Shown here one piece after another: positions 23,136 through 34,618 of a DNA stretch of 64,000 nucleotides. Position 1 is the first letter of the stretch. Every line of letters starts with the position of its first letter. Location of the stretch: assembly GCF_042453785.1 (NCBI RefSeq), contig NC_091674.1:24444001-24508000 (forward strand), written 5' to 3'. The notes beneath the pieces are model-generated. The model worked only from the letters and a program-made list of their open reading frames with translations, did no database searches and was not told where the DNA came from. The translations under genes and the position numbers were made by a program. The DNA comes from Malus domestica (Eukaryota; Streptophyta; Magnoliopsida; Rosales; Rosaceae).

Positions 23136-23816
23136 TAAGGGGATTCACGTGCAGAACTCAGAGGAAAAACGATTTGGTTTTAGTTTGGTTTAAGTCTGAA
23201 AGCAATCGAAAATATGTGATTTCAAATTACACTAAGTAATCCAATACTTGAAAAATGCAAGAATTAGATTGATTAAGAAGTGTATTTGATTTGCATATGA
23301 TGTTTTATCGCAATTGCTCAATTAACACTCAAACATGACTTTCCAGATTCAAACTAAGTAAACATAACAACTCATCGTTTGAAATCCTAATCCATTTATA
23401 AATAAACAAGAACAACATTCCTTCTAATCTACATTTTAAAACTTCATTAGTGGTTGTAACAAAAGAAAACATTCTCTGTTTGTTGTTTGATCATCTTTTT
23501 CTCGTGCCGACTTAAATAAGTCGTTTTTAAAAGCAACAAAAACACTTGACGCAAGCTCCAAAATACTTTTAACCAATTCACAACGACAAGGAAATACAAT
23601 TGAATATGAACTGTCATTATTTATTCAGTTCAAGATTTTCATTACATACTTTTCTATGGAAGATGTTCCACTTGGGGAAATAAAAAACATGCTTATTAGT
23701 TACACTTTTCACGTGGGTTTTTTGTTTAATATTTCGGCACAGAATAAAGCCATGTTTAGTTTCATTTTTTAATTGATATTGTATACATCCAAGTCCAAAG
23801 AAAACGAAAAACTGCA

Positions 23817-25011
23817 TAGGGGTGGGCACGGTTCGGTTTGGTGTGGTTTTGAGTGAAATCAAAACCAAAATCGTAAGTTTTTGCGGTTTGGTTCGGTGCG
23901 GTTTTGAGGCTAAAACCAAAATGAAACCAAACCATTTGGTTCGGTTCGGTTTGGTTTTAAACGGTTTTGGTTTGGTTTCATTGTTTGAAAAAGTTATTAT
24001 GGTTACCTAATTGTATCTTGTTTCATCCAATTCAATAAAAAAGTTTTGGTGTTTAAACTTTTGACATTAAAAACAAGTCCTTCAATAGCCCAAATGCAGC
24101 ATTATTTATTGTAGTCAACAACCAAGATGCAATACACATTCAATCTTAAGTTCAAGAGAGTTCACATCATGATTCAGGGATTGAAATCAACATGCAGCCC
24201 TAAGTAACGTGAACATCTCCTTAATCAAGGGGGTGGATTCAATTTGTGTAGGTGTGTGTAATTGTGTATACTGGGCAAAAACCTATCTAGTATCTACCCA
24301 TTATTCGCATGTTATATAAAATTTGGAAGAAAATGAAATTTCAAGGCATGTCCATTCTAGTAAGTAACAAGCCTAATTAATACTTAATCTGCTAAATTTA
24401 ATACTTAAATCTAATCAGAAGTGGATTATATCGACTAATCTAGGAGCGGATATGACATTTTGTCTTTTTTTATTTTGCAGAACTCGTGAACTTGAATCAT
24501 ATTCAATTTTACGTTGATTTATTAGGTTTATACGTACAATCAACAACATTCTGACATTCTGATGTTCATGAACGAAGAAAATTTGAAGACTAACCAATGA
24601 AAAACCAAATCCCCTTTTGATTCAAAACCCAACCCTGAACTCTAAAGGCTAGGAGCTGGAATGAAGGGGAGGCCGAGAGAGAGAGTTAGAAGCTTAGATG
24701 AATAAAGTTAAGCAGTACAGACTAGAAGAAAAAAAGATAGAGATTGTGTGGAAATATTATGATGAGGTTGAGTCCATAGTAAATGAATGGACTCAATGAA
24801 ATAACGAATTAAAATTTAACATTTAATAAAGTTGTGCGGTCTTGGTTTCAGTGCGGTTTTCAAAAGCCAAAACCAAAACCAAACCATTTCTTACTTTGCG
24901 GTTCGGTTTCAAAACTGAAACCGTTTCAAAACCACAAAACCAAATCGTTCGGTGTGGTTCGATTTGGTTCGTGTTTCGATTTCGGTTTTTGGTTCCAACT
25001 GCCCACCCCTA
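23817..25011. mobile_element. hAT-type MITE, 1.2 kb, 8-bp TSD
   Basis: It starts TAGGGGTGGGCACGGTTCGG and ends CCAACTGCCCACCCCTA. A perfect 8-bp duplication, AAACTGCA, lies at 23809-23816 and 25012-25019. Interior sub-terminal regions are rich in GGTTCGGTTTGG and complements; the centre is AT-rich without a transposase. The paralogous site near 31712 (AAAACTGCGCCTCC) is unoccupied, confirming an insertion. Confidence 0.92.
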
Positions 25012-27012
25012 AAACTGCATGCGCCTCCATTTAGGGTTTAATGGAAAATTCCAAAGCTGCTAACCCTAAATATTTAAAGGTTAAAACACCAGAGCTCGGC
25101 TAATTAACCCTACCTATTAATATAGAGCTTTTTTGGTGAAAATGTTTTAAGAACTGATATTTAGTAAAAATACAAGTAAATCTTAGAAAAGCACTCAAAG
25201 TGCTTCCTGAAACAAACACATAACCAGTGCTTTTTACAAAAAGCACTTATAGTACTTTTGGAACTTAATAATATTTTCTCTAAAACTGCTTTCAGTTATT
25301 CTAAAACCATTTCCAACCATGCTCATGATCATCTACGTTTGAAAGGTGATTAGTTACTGTAACGACCTGTCCCAAAAATTTATATTTTTTTTTAAATTTT
25401 AAAAAGTGAATTTACGAAAATACCATTCGGGCAAATATGTTGACCGCCTTGTCGTGTCACATAAGATCTGTTTTCTTGGCGTATTTGGGTAGTACTCGTC
25501 GATACGAGCGCATGAGCGCAAACGGAACGTGATTTAGAGTTATAACAAATAAGTTATGGGTGAGTAAAAATAAGGACAAAATAGTCATTTAAATATTTTT
25601 TGGAAAGCTCCAGATTTTTGGAGCAAAATCTGGAAAGCCACGTGTGTGGCCCAAATTAAAGGAAATGAGAAATGGTCGACTGTGATGGAAAGATAAGAGG
25701 AGAAAAGAGGAAGAGGTGAAGGCAAATCGGGAGAGGTGAGAGAAGAGAGTGACGAATGGGGGAGAGAAGAAAGGAGGGAAAGGAGGGAAGAGATGAGGAG
25801 GGGAAAACCCAAACCCTTCATTGACCGCGCGACCTGACCAAGTTTAGCCGGATTTCCACGAACTTTCTGATAGTTTTCCAACAAATTTCTTATCTCCACC
25901 CCCTGGAAACCAATGCACAACCTCCCCTCTTCCATTTTTATACATTAATCGATGGAATTTAGTCTTGGTTTCATGGGTATACCAACGGCGGCATCATGGG
26001 AAGATTGGAGAAATTCCGACGTTTTTGCAAGCACCACTGTCTACCACCACCATCAAATTACTCACCTTAAACCTAGGAACAAAGCGCAAACAAGTTTGGG
26101 GGCGTCAGGTTCGATTTGAGGACGAATTGTGAGCACGCAATTTAAGGGTTTCTAAAGGGTTCGAGTGAAATTGGGGCTTTTCTCGGCCAAATTAGCCTTA
26201 GTCACAGGTATGAAAGTTACTCCACTCATCGAGATCTTCATTCCTATAAAATTTGAGAATTTTTGGAATTGTTGGATTTTTCGGCAAGTCTGGGAGGCTG
26301 ACCGCTATGCGCGGTGGTGCGTGGAGGAAAAACCCGAGGTTCCTCGATGTGCCGAATCAGAATCCACCATCCATTTTTCCAAACTCTAACATTTTAATAG
26401 AGTTTTACTAATAGGTTCCTAATTGTGTTTAGGCACATTGGCGGGAAATGATCACATTCTCGATAGTTCAAGCGACTTTCGAGCAATGGAAAACTAGTGA
26501 GTGGACCCCTTCTTAACCTATATATTTTTATAAATATTTATGTAGCATGCATGGCATATTTCATGATTTGAATATGATTTATATTTTATGCTTTGCTTTA
26601 TGGATTTCTATATTATGACTGATTTAATTTACGTTTTATGAAATGTTATAAACTATTGGTTTTACATTTAGAAAAGGTTCAAGACTATTGCTTTTAAGCC
26701 CTATGAAATATTACGGATTTATGAAATATTATGGAATGTGGTTTATGAGAATGATTTGAGTTGGATAACTTTCATGGTTTTATATGATTATGAGACGAGG
26801 TTTGAGATTTTGGACTCCGAGATTTCATATGAGTTTTTGAGACATGTTTTTGGTACTTATCTAGTGGGTTATCATACGACATATCTGCACACCACAAGTA
26901 TTATGTCTATGACCATAGGACACAGATGATGGAGGAGTGAGATATGATATATTATATACCCCCAACTTCACCGCCGAAAGCGGTGTCGGTGTGGATGTAT
27001 GCTAATTTATAC

Positions 27013-27108
27013 AGCTTCACCTACTGGTGATGGACATATTATTCAGCTTCACCTACGAGTGATGGACAATTTATTTAGCTTCACCTTTGGGTGATGGATA
27101 GGTACTGC
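27013..27108 (+). repeat. Three 32-bp tandem repeats inside the LTR
   Basis: AGCTTCACCTACTGGTGATGGA at 27013 recurs at 27045 and 27077 with a strict 32-bp period and variable inner bases (ACTGG, ACGAG, TTGGG). Each unit has a small dyad, CACCTAC(T)GGTG. LTR enhancer-like repeats are known in plant retroelements, but function here is inference. Confidence 0.75.
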
Positions 27109-27343
27109 TTTCGGACGACTATGATACCCCTAGTTGAGTATTTTACTAATGAGATTTATGGATTTACCTTCGGGTGACGTTTTCAGCATTATTGAGCATG
27201 ATTTTACACGTACATGTTTTAAGAAGGTTTTTCATGGCATGCTAGGGTTTTCATAAAACCTATACATAGTATTATATATGTTTTCAAAACAGGGGGTTAT
27301 TATGTTTATAAGAAAATGGCTTTCATATTACTAGTATTATTAT

Positions 27344-28025
27344 TAGGGGTGGAAAAAAATCCCGAAAATCTCGAACCGAACCGAAAAAAATCCCGATCCC
27401 AAACCAAAAATTTCCCAAACCGAAATTCCCGAAATTTTCGGGATGCTATCCCAAACCAATCCGGAAATTTCGGTACGGGATTCGGTATTGGCTTCTCGAT
27501 ATTTCGGGAATCACATATCGAACCGAAAATATATAATATTAATTATTATATATATAATATTATTCTTTTATAATTGATGCTAGTAGTTTCTAATTCATGC
27601 TCTGCAACCTGTAATGCCCTACACCTTGCATATTTTTCATGTTCTGCTTGATATTCATTTGGATTTTATTATTGCTGCTACCATGGCTGATGATTTCAGA
27701 ATGCTTGATTCTTTTGTCTCTCAAAATTAATTTGAATTTTGACTCTGATAAAAACAATCAGGCATGCCAGTGTTCAATTAAATGGTAGTGTGAATGAAAT
27801 GACATTCCTAGTTCATGAATGTGTTCTTGAATTATATATTTGAACAAAAATTCATAATTTCAAATTTCAATTTGGGATTCTCGATTTGTCCCGAAATTCC
27901 GAAAATATTTCGGGATTCCCGAAAATTTGGTTTGGGATTGGTCTTCAAATTCTCATTCTGAAAAATTTCGGTTTGGGATTCGGGATACTAGTTTTGGTAT
28001 GGTATCCCATACCGAACCACCCCTA
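27344..28025. mobile_element. hAT-type MITE nested in LTR, 8-bp TSD
   Basis: 682 bp, starting TAGGGGTGGAAAAAAATCCC and ending CCGAACCACCCCTA, with ATTATTAT at 27336-27343 and 28026-28033. The duplication is low-complexity, but the TIRs match the elements at 3284 and 23817. Sub-terminal regions are full of TTTCGGGA/TCCCGAAA words, making a long imperfect foldback. Confidence 0.88.
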
Positions 28026-28958
28026 ATTATTATTATAAACTTTGGTTCACTCACCTTTTCTGTTTTTGCGCCCCCTTCAGGATTTAGATTCGAGGCACAT
28101 GATCCCGGCGTCAGGATTCTACAACATAGGTATTCTTGAGTCTTCTCAATATAGGTAACATTTCTTTGTTCGTACCTTTTCATAATAATTCTTTCCTACT
28201 ATTCTTGAGTAGTTGTATGCTCTGAACACGATTCTGCTTTGGTTTAATTTGTTCTAATTACGTATTCTTAATGGTAAGTATGTTTTTAAATGGCTTCGTC
28301 ACCCTCGGGTGTCGGCCAGCACGTACCTACCCTGGTATGTGGGGATATCAAGGTTGGGGTGTGTCAGTTACTATATATCTCTCACGAATGCGGCAAAACA
28401 ATTGTAATATATAGTGCTAAAAATTATGTGCGAAATGGTTCAACAAGGCCCAAATCGAACTTTTGAACTTTTACGGCTCAATTCAGCCACTTTCATCGGT
28501 TTGTCAATTTAGATACCCAGTCTTACTTTTAATCAAGATTTGCATTTTTACTTAAAGTTGACATTATTTTTATTCCTCACTTTTTTGAATTTATTAAGAC
28601 ATATGTATTGGAATTATTCTCACTTTCACAGATTGTTAATACATGCAAAATCTAAAAGTATGTGAGTTTCAAACTACACTAAGTAATCCAATACTTAAAA
28701 AAACCAAGAATTGAAACTAATTAAGAAGTGTATTTGATCTGCAAATGGCACTTTCTCGTAGTGGTGGAAAGCACCTATACAATCTGGTCCGGGTTTGATC
28801 CTAACTGATTCCCCCTTAACAACTAATAATTAACCCACTAACACTTTTGTTTGTGAAAAAGAAAAAGCGTATTTAGTCTCATATACATTGTTTATCTCAC
28901 TGAGTTGCTCGAACACAACTTCCCTGATTTAGAATAAGTAAACATTACAACTCATCAT

Positions 28959-30330
28959 CTTTTATTTTATTTTATAAAACCTCGATGGTACAAGGGAAAT
29001 TTTATTAATAATGAAAAAGAAGTTACATCTAGTCATGAGGGACATAAACCTAACCCCTTATAATACAAGAAAAATGGATAAAAATACTTGAAAAAGAAGA
29101 GGGGACATAAACCTTACTCTTCTAGAAATGCAAACAATAAAGATACAAGAAAAAAGAGGGGGGACATTAAACCTAATCCCTCTAAAACTAAACCTAAAAG
29201 TCTAAACTTGCAAAACAGATTAAGCAACATCACAAGGTTAAGAAAAATAAAACAAGAAAGTGAATCAAACCTGTATGCCAATATGCAAACTAATTTGAGA
29301 ACCGATAGCCAGGAAAACCAATATAGTCTTAAAACAAAGTAGCACAAGCCACCAACGAAGGGGAATCGTGCCATACTAAAGTTGGAGAAGACAACCCCAT
29401 GTTAGCAAAATTATCTGCAACAACATTTCCTTCGCAATATACATGAGAGGCGTAGAAAGTCATCTTCTGAATGTGGACCAAAAAGACCATTACATACGAA
29501 GAGGCCAAGGAATATCAAAATCAGTCGATTGGAGAGCAGAAATAACACTAGAAGAGTCCATTTTCAACCAAAGGCAATGCCAACCCCATTGATATGCAAA
29601 CTCTACACCAATAATAATTGTTGATAATTCTGCAAAGAAAGAGTTGTGATGACCAATCATTTGGCAGAAGCCACCAAGAAATGGACCATGGCAATCCCTG
29701 AAAAACTCATCCACAAGCAGCAGGACTAGGATTTCCTTTGGACAAACCATATGTATTAAGTTTAATCCAAGGAAATCAAGGAGAAGACGAAGGCACAAGA
29801 AGAATAGTTGGCGCCTTGCGAGGGATAGATTGTCGTTGGATCCCCAAAGAAGAAATGATACTAGTGTCAAAACCTTGAGAATAATCAGGAATAAACTTTA
29901 CACCATGAACAATCCCATAATTGATAGATATGCAAAGATTACGAAAATAGATTGGGCGACCCTAAAAAATAAACTCATTTCGAGCGTTCCAAATAGCCAA
30001 AATAGTAGAAAGACATGCAAAAATCTAGATATTGTGCAATTGTTGGGAAAATGGCTTACATACGTAGACATCTCAAAAAGTGAAAATGACAAAGAGGTAC
30101 CAAATTGACATGTTAACCACTTCTAAAGCTGCCTAGATATTCGACAATCGAAGAAAAGTTGAACAGTAGATACCTCAAAATTATGGCAAAAACAACAAAT
30201 GGACACCAAAGAAATATCATGTCGTTGAAGTGCACATTCTGTAGGAAGTTTATTATGAAAAAGCCGCCAAATCAAAATACACAGTTAAGGTGGAATAAAA
30301 TGTCGCCAAATGACCTTAGCCACAATCATA
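28959..30330 (-). mobile_element. 5'-truncated LINE fragment with zf-RVT and RNase H, decayed
   Basis: Minus-strand translation across stops and frame changes gives a zinc-binding reverse-transcriptase linker at about 30330-29950 (WRHFIPP, LCILIWRLFHNKLPTECALQ, ISLVSICCFCHN, LFFDCRISRQLW). An RNase H domain follows at about 29710-29340 (GPFLGGFCQMIGHHNSFFAE, LWLKMDSSSVISAL, HVYCEGNVVADNFANMG). The 3' tail is (TTTTA)n on the plus strand at 28961-28975, i.e. (TAAAA)n. A 12-bp duplication, ACAACTCATCAT, lies at 28947-28958 and 30331-30342. All are hallmarks of target-primed LINE insertion with 5' truncation. It is non-functional. Confidence 0.87.
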
Positions 30331-30419
30331 ACAACTCATCATTTGAAAACCTATAATATGTTTCTAAATAAACAAGACCACAACATTAATTCTTTCTAAT
30401 CTACATTTGAAAACTTATG

Positions 30420-31069
30420 ACGCGTTTACGTAACCGTAATGAAAATATGAGGAATTAAATTGAGGAGGAATTGAATTTAGGAGGAATTGAATTGAGGAGG
30501 AGTTGGAATAAGGAGAAGTCAGAATCAGATTCTTATAGAAGCTGTTTACTTAAATGTTCTGGAATTGGAATATAAATGATACTAATTCCATAAAATTGTT
30601 TACTATTCAGCAGAATCAGAATATAAACCAATATGATTACTAAAATTCCCTTGTCCCAAATCAAATATTATATGTTTTTTTTAATAAAATTTGATATAAT
30701 ATATAATAGTAAGAAAAAAATTAAATTGCTTTTTTTATTTCATAAACACACTAAAATGTTTTTGTTTTTTTATTTTTATAAATTTAAGCATTTACTTTAA
30801 TGGGTTTGTAAAGGATAATCTTGAAAATTAAAAAAAGTGAGTGAGAGCATAAAGAAACAAAAGTATCATTCTGATTGTCCAAGCAATTAGGAATCCAAAT
30901 ACCATGTTACTCTAAATAATCCAAATCCTCCAAATTTTGGAATTGAATTCCAAAATTTTGTATCGATCCCACCTTTTCTTTTATTCCCCAAATTTAGTAA
31001 ATAAAAGTATACCCTGTAATCGAAATTCAATTTCGTATTTTAATTCTGATTACAGTTACGTAAATGCGT
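30420..31069. mobile_element. TIR element, about 650 bp
   Basis: Ends ACGCGTTTACGTAACCGTAAT and (reverse complement of right end) ACGCATTTACGTAACTGTAAT give a TIR of about 21 bp with two mismatches. The interior is rich in GGAGGAATTGAATT words near the left and their complements near the right. Copy 1 of the duplication lacks it (site near 23449). The duplication length is not clear from the flanks. Confidence 0.7.
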
Positions 31070-31466
31070 TATAAATTAGTTGTTGTAATAGAAAAATAAC
31101 ATTCTTTGGTTGTCCTTTAATCATCTTTTTCTTGCGCCGACTTCAGGAGTTGTATTTTAAAGCAACAAAAACACTTGACGCACGCAAGCTCCGAAATACT
31201 TTAAGCGATTAACAACGACACGAGCAATTACAGTTGATTTGAACTGTCATTATTTATTCAGATTCAAGATTTGCAGTACATACTTTTACATGGAATATCT
31301 TTGTTTGATGTTCTTCTCCAACTGCAAGTCTGCAGTGCTACTTCCACTTGGGGAATAAAAAACGTGCTAATTAATAATAATAATAATACTTTTTACGTGG
31401 GTTTTTTGTTTAATATTTCGGTACAGGATAAAGCCACGATTTTAGTTTCATTTTTGAATTGATATA

Positions 31467-31678
31467 GGAATAAGGATTCTTTTTGGATCATTTTTGTGAG
31501 GATTATGAGGATTCGCGTATTTTGTCCATCCATTGTATATCGTACGTCATAAATTATTTTAAATTTTATTATTTAAAATTGAACATAAACAGTACCTGAA
31601 GAAAAATGACCGTACGATATACGATGAACGGACATGATTTACGGATCTCCAGAATCCTTACAAAGAGGATCCAGATTC
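31467..31678. mobile_element. MITE, about 210 bp, probable 8-bp TSD
   Basis: Left GGATTCTTTTTGGATC and right GATCCAGATTC are imperfect inverted repeats. CGTACGATATACGATG in the right half mirrors CATTGTATATCGTACG in the left. TTGATATA flanks it at 31459-31466 and 31679-31686. Copy 1 reads AATTGATATTGTATAC without the insert at about 23772, so it inserted after the duplication or was never in copy 1. Confidence 0.75.
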
Positions 31679-31751
31679 TTGATATACATCCAAGTCCAAA
31701 GAAAACATAAAACTGCGCCTCCATTTAGGGTTTGATGGAAAATTCCAACCT

Positions 31752-32320
31752 GACATCTTGTGTTTGAATTTGAATGGTGGAGACTCAATGTTTTTTTTCA
31801 AATATTATTCGTATAAAACTCAGGGGATGTGAGTTGGCGGCTGAGCTGGGCTATGGTTGGGTCGTTGCGGAGTCGGATTCATTACAGGTTGTCTCTTTCT
31901 TGAATGGGGATATTTCTAATGGCAGCTGAGAAGTGTTTCCAATCTTCAAAAATATTTTGAGTTTGGGGACCTCTTTCCAGGGCTGCCGTTGGTCTTGGGT
32001 TCCAAGATCGGCCAACTAGACGGCGGACTTATTGGCGTCGAGGAAGAACATGGAGATGTTTGGCAAAACTTGGGTCAAACGACCCCCATCTTCATTGATT
32101 CACATTCTCAACAAGGATGGGCTTCATTGCCCTCTGTAATTGTTTTTGTGCTGTGGGGGTGTGTTGGGACGACGCTTTGCCTTTGTGGCAGCGTCCTTAT
32201 GCTGTTGTCCCTCACATTGCCCTTTAGTGTTAATTTTACTGTGCTTGCCCCTCTTGTGGGCTTTCCTTGTAATCTTGGCTTTCGCCCTTTCCAATTATCC
32301 AAAATAAATAAATAAATAAA
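31752..32320 (+). mobile_element. LINE 3' end with RNase H remnant and (TAAA)n tail
   Basis: From about 31830 the plus strand encodes the RNase H C-terminal half: ELAAELGYGWVVAESDSLQV, VSFLNGDISNGS, a TGA in place of a Trp codon, EVFPIFKNILSLG, WVPRSAN, a TAG, then TADLLASRKNM. The catalytic-region DS and the NxxADxLA motif are recognisable. The 3' end is AAATAAATAAATAAATAAAA (32301-32320). Flanks AATTCCAA/AATACCAA look like a decayed duplication, and copy 1 is continuous here (ATTCCAAAGCTGC). It is dead. Confidence 0.82.
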
Positions 32321-32428
32321 ATACCAAAGCTGCTAACCCTACATATTAAGGTCAAATTAAACACCAGATCTGTTAATATAATCATCTGCGTTTGAAAGGT
32401 GATTATATATATAATGCTAAAACTTAAG

Positions 32429-33246
32429 GCAGTGTTTGACAAAAAAATAAGGTAATAATCATGCATGATTATTAGTAACCATTCCTAATATTAGCTTCAT
32501 TGTCCGATCATAATGAAGTCATGCACCTAACTTACAGGACTAGTAAATATGGCCTAGCTACAATTATTAGAGCAAGTGCACACACTCTTTATCTACTCAA
32601 GTTTGAATTTCATTTTCGTCAATTAGATTAATTTAACATAAAATATTGTTTGTATAAAAAAAATGTAGAGAATAATAGTTAGGTCATTTGACTAATCAGA
32701 ACCTTCTCATCGTTATAATTTTATACGGCCAAAGGATATTGAAACACATGTACACAATTTATTTTTACCAAGCTTACTAAATAAGCAATCAAACGAGCAA
32801 TTAATTTTTCGATGTATTAGATGTTAATTAATACAGTCATATGGTGTTAGAAGTAGGCCATACGAAACCTTGTTGTTGATTCATATTATATACTAATAAG
32901 CAGAATAATTAATAACACATCACATGACTTATATACTAAAAAATAGTAAAAATATCTCCAATCAAACACCTATTCTCTTCTTTCCTTTATTAACTCAACC
33001 ACCAAGCATCCATCTAACTAATACACTGATTAAGACATATTGTAAAAGGGGAAGTTGTTGTTGTTGTAAAAGTTGATATTGCAATGAAATATACTAGCTA
33101 CTGTTACACTGATTAAGAAGCAGAGTAAGGGTTGTTTCAGACACCATAAATAATATTATCGGTGCGATAAGGAGATCTTAACTTGTGATCGGACAAATAT
33201 ATCCCTGACCTAGCACTCCTCAAGTCTTAAAACGCAAAGAAACCAT
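32429..33246. other. AT-rich intergenic, nothing identified
   Basis: Low-complexity AT-rich DNA with no coding frame, TIR pair or RNA gene that I can support. Confidence 0.4.
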
Positions 33247-33249
33247 TTA

Positions 33250-33583
33250 GGGCTGGTTTGGTATTGTTGTGTTTTGAAAAAAAGCTGTTGTGAGAATCAG
33301 CAGAGTGTTTGGTAAACTTTTTTGTAAAAGTGCTTTTGGAAAAAAAGCAGTTTAATAGTATGTCTTTTCATTAAAGAAGCATTGTAGCTCCGTGTGCTTT
33401 GAAAAAAAGCCAGTTTTCCAAAGCTGCAAATAGCAGCTTCAGCTTTTTCCTTTGATTTCAGCTTATTCTCACAGCAGCTTCCAAAATAAGCCCTTTTTTT
33501 TTCAGTTTACCAAACACTTAAAACCCTCACAGCTTTTTTTCATGGGTGCTTTTTTTTTAAGCACCTCACTCCCAAACTAGGTC
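33250..33583. mobile_element. Tourist/PIF-Harbinger-like MITE
   Basis: Ends GGGCTGGTTTGG and (reverse complement) GACCTAGTTTGG, with TTA on each side (33247-33249, 33584-33586). The interior is a foldback of AAAAAAAGC/GCTTTTTTT words. A TTA duplication with GGNCNGTTTGG ends is typical of Tourist-type elements. Confidence 0.7.
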
Positions 33584-33586
33584 TTA

Positions 33587-34450
33587 ATACATGCATCAAA
33601 CGCACACACCAATACATGTACATTAGAGATATGAAACGTGCGGACTCCTTTCCTCCTCTGCATATCTTTTCTTTTATTAGCTTTTGAACTAAATAAATTT
33701 CGAATAAGGTAAATAAGAATTAAACCTTTATATCTCTAAACTACTTATTAATAAAACATTGTTTGTCAACCAAAAACTAATAAAATTACTATTATACCCT
33801 CTTATTACAAAATTGAAAGAAGATATTAGAAAAGAAAACAATGGGGGCATTAAAGTAATTTTATAAAAACAAATTTTTACTTTTTTTAACTTCACAGCTA
33901 TGTCACTTTTGTCAATACCCTCTCAACTCATTCTCTCTTTCCCAACTGCCAACCTCTACTTTTTTGGGATGCCTACCAACCTGTTAAAAACAAATAACTC
34001 CTCTCATAAAAAAAATTTAAAATACAAATGTTTAAAAAATGTATCTCTCAACTCATAGAGTGTGTGACATTTGCTAGTATAAATAAATGAAAGTGTGTGT
34101 AAACTAAAAATGGTACATGAATCACTTTTTCGGTGTAAATTAATTAATTTAACTTATATTCCCTTATAGATTTTAACAATAGTAAAACATATATATTCTT
34201 TATTCTTAAATGGAAATGTCACATATACATGCACTCCAAATTTGTTACCTTCCAACACTAATTTTGGATTACTCTAATATAATATAACAATTATTTTTAA
34301 ATACAATGACAAACTGAGAGTATGAATAACAAGTTATACCAACTGCATTAATTTTTTTTAACACGACATATTAATTTTGCACATTTTATGCAAGTAGAGT
34401 GGGGATTCACTATCTCTATATGATGTAGACCCTAGCTACATTTGAGTGGA
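33587..34450. other. Intergenic upstream of P450
   Basis: AT-rich, with several poly-A/T tracts and no gene. Confidence 0.4.
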
Positions 34451-34453
34451 GGC

Positions 34454-34560
34454 TAGGGTTGGGCACAGTGCGGTTTGGTCTAGTTTTACCTTCAAACCAA
34501 AATCAGAATCGGAAAATATTAACGGTTTGGTACGGTACGGTACCCATATTCAAAAACTAT
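34454..34560. mobile_element. Truncated end of an hAT MITE
   Basis: TAGGGTTGGGCACAGTGCGG followed by GGTTTGGTACGGTACGG matches the left terminus of the 23817 element. The opposite end is missing. It sits about 60 bp upstream of the P450 TATA box, so it forms part of that promoter region. Confidence 0.65.
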
Positions 34561-34618
34561 ATTGATCGATTTTCAATTTCAAAGACCATCTTAATTGGGT
34601 GGGGTTAAAAAAAAAACC

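Larger units (their letters stand above)
25358..28366 (+). mobile_element. Solo-LTR-like insertion with nested MITE, 5-bp TSD
   Basis: It starts TGTAACGACCTGTCCC and ends GGTTGGGGTGTGTCA, with a perfect GTTAC duplication at 25353-25357 and 28367-28371. Removing the nested hAT MITE and its duplicated 8 bp leaves about 2.3 kb, close to the 2,290 bp of the element at 15003-17292. The two share the GGCTTCGTCACCCTCGGGTGTCGGCC-type U5 end. The paralogous segment reads straight through at about 32396, so this site was empty before. No coding domains are visible. Confidence 0.87.
23205..28430. repeat. Segmental duplication, copy 1 (with insertions)
   Basis: About 1.0 kb of base sequence aligns in order with 28655-32428: CACTAAGTAATCCAATACTT, AATAAACAAGA-CAACATT, AAAGCAACAAAAACACTTGACG, ACTGTCATTATTTATTCAG, GTGGGTTTTTTGTTTAATAT, TACATCCAAGTCCAAAGAAAA, ATTTAGGGTTT-ATGGAAAAT, GCTGCTAACCCTA, CGTTTGAAAGGTGATTA and TATA-TGCTAAAA. 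Copy 1 is interrupted by an hAT MITE (23817-25011) and an LTR (25358-28366). No gene is contained. Confidence 0.85.
28655..32428. repeat. Segmental duplication, copy 2 (with insertions)
   Basis: The partner of 23205-28430 in direct orientation. It is interrupted by four elements absent from copy 1: a 5'-truncated LINE (28959-30330), a TIR element (30420-31069), a MITE (31467-31678) and a second LINE 3' end (about 31752-32320). The shared words listed for copy 1 appear here in the same order. Confidence 0.85.

Noticed and set aside
29490..29870. Possible RNase H-like protein gene
   Set aside because: The frame is part of a LINE remnant with stops, a (TAAAA)n tail and target duplication, so it is not a host gene.
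23205..32428. Duplication as an assembly artefact
   Set aside because: The two copies differ at many bases and hold different insertions, so they are diverged genomic copies rather than duplicated contigs.
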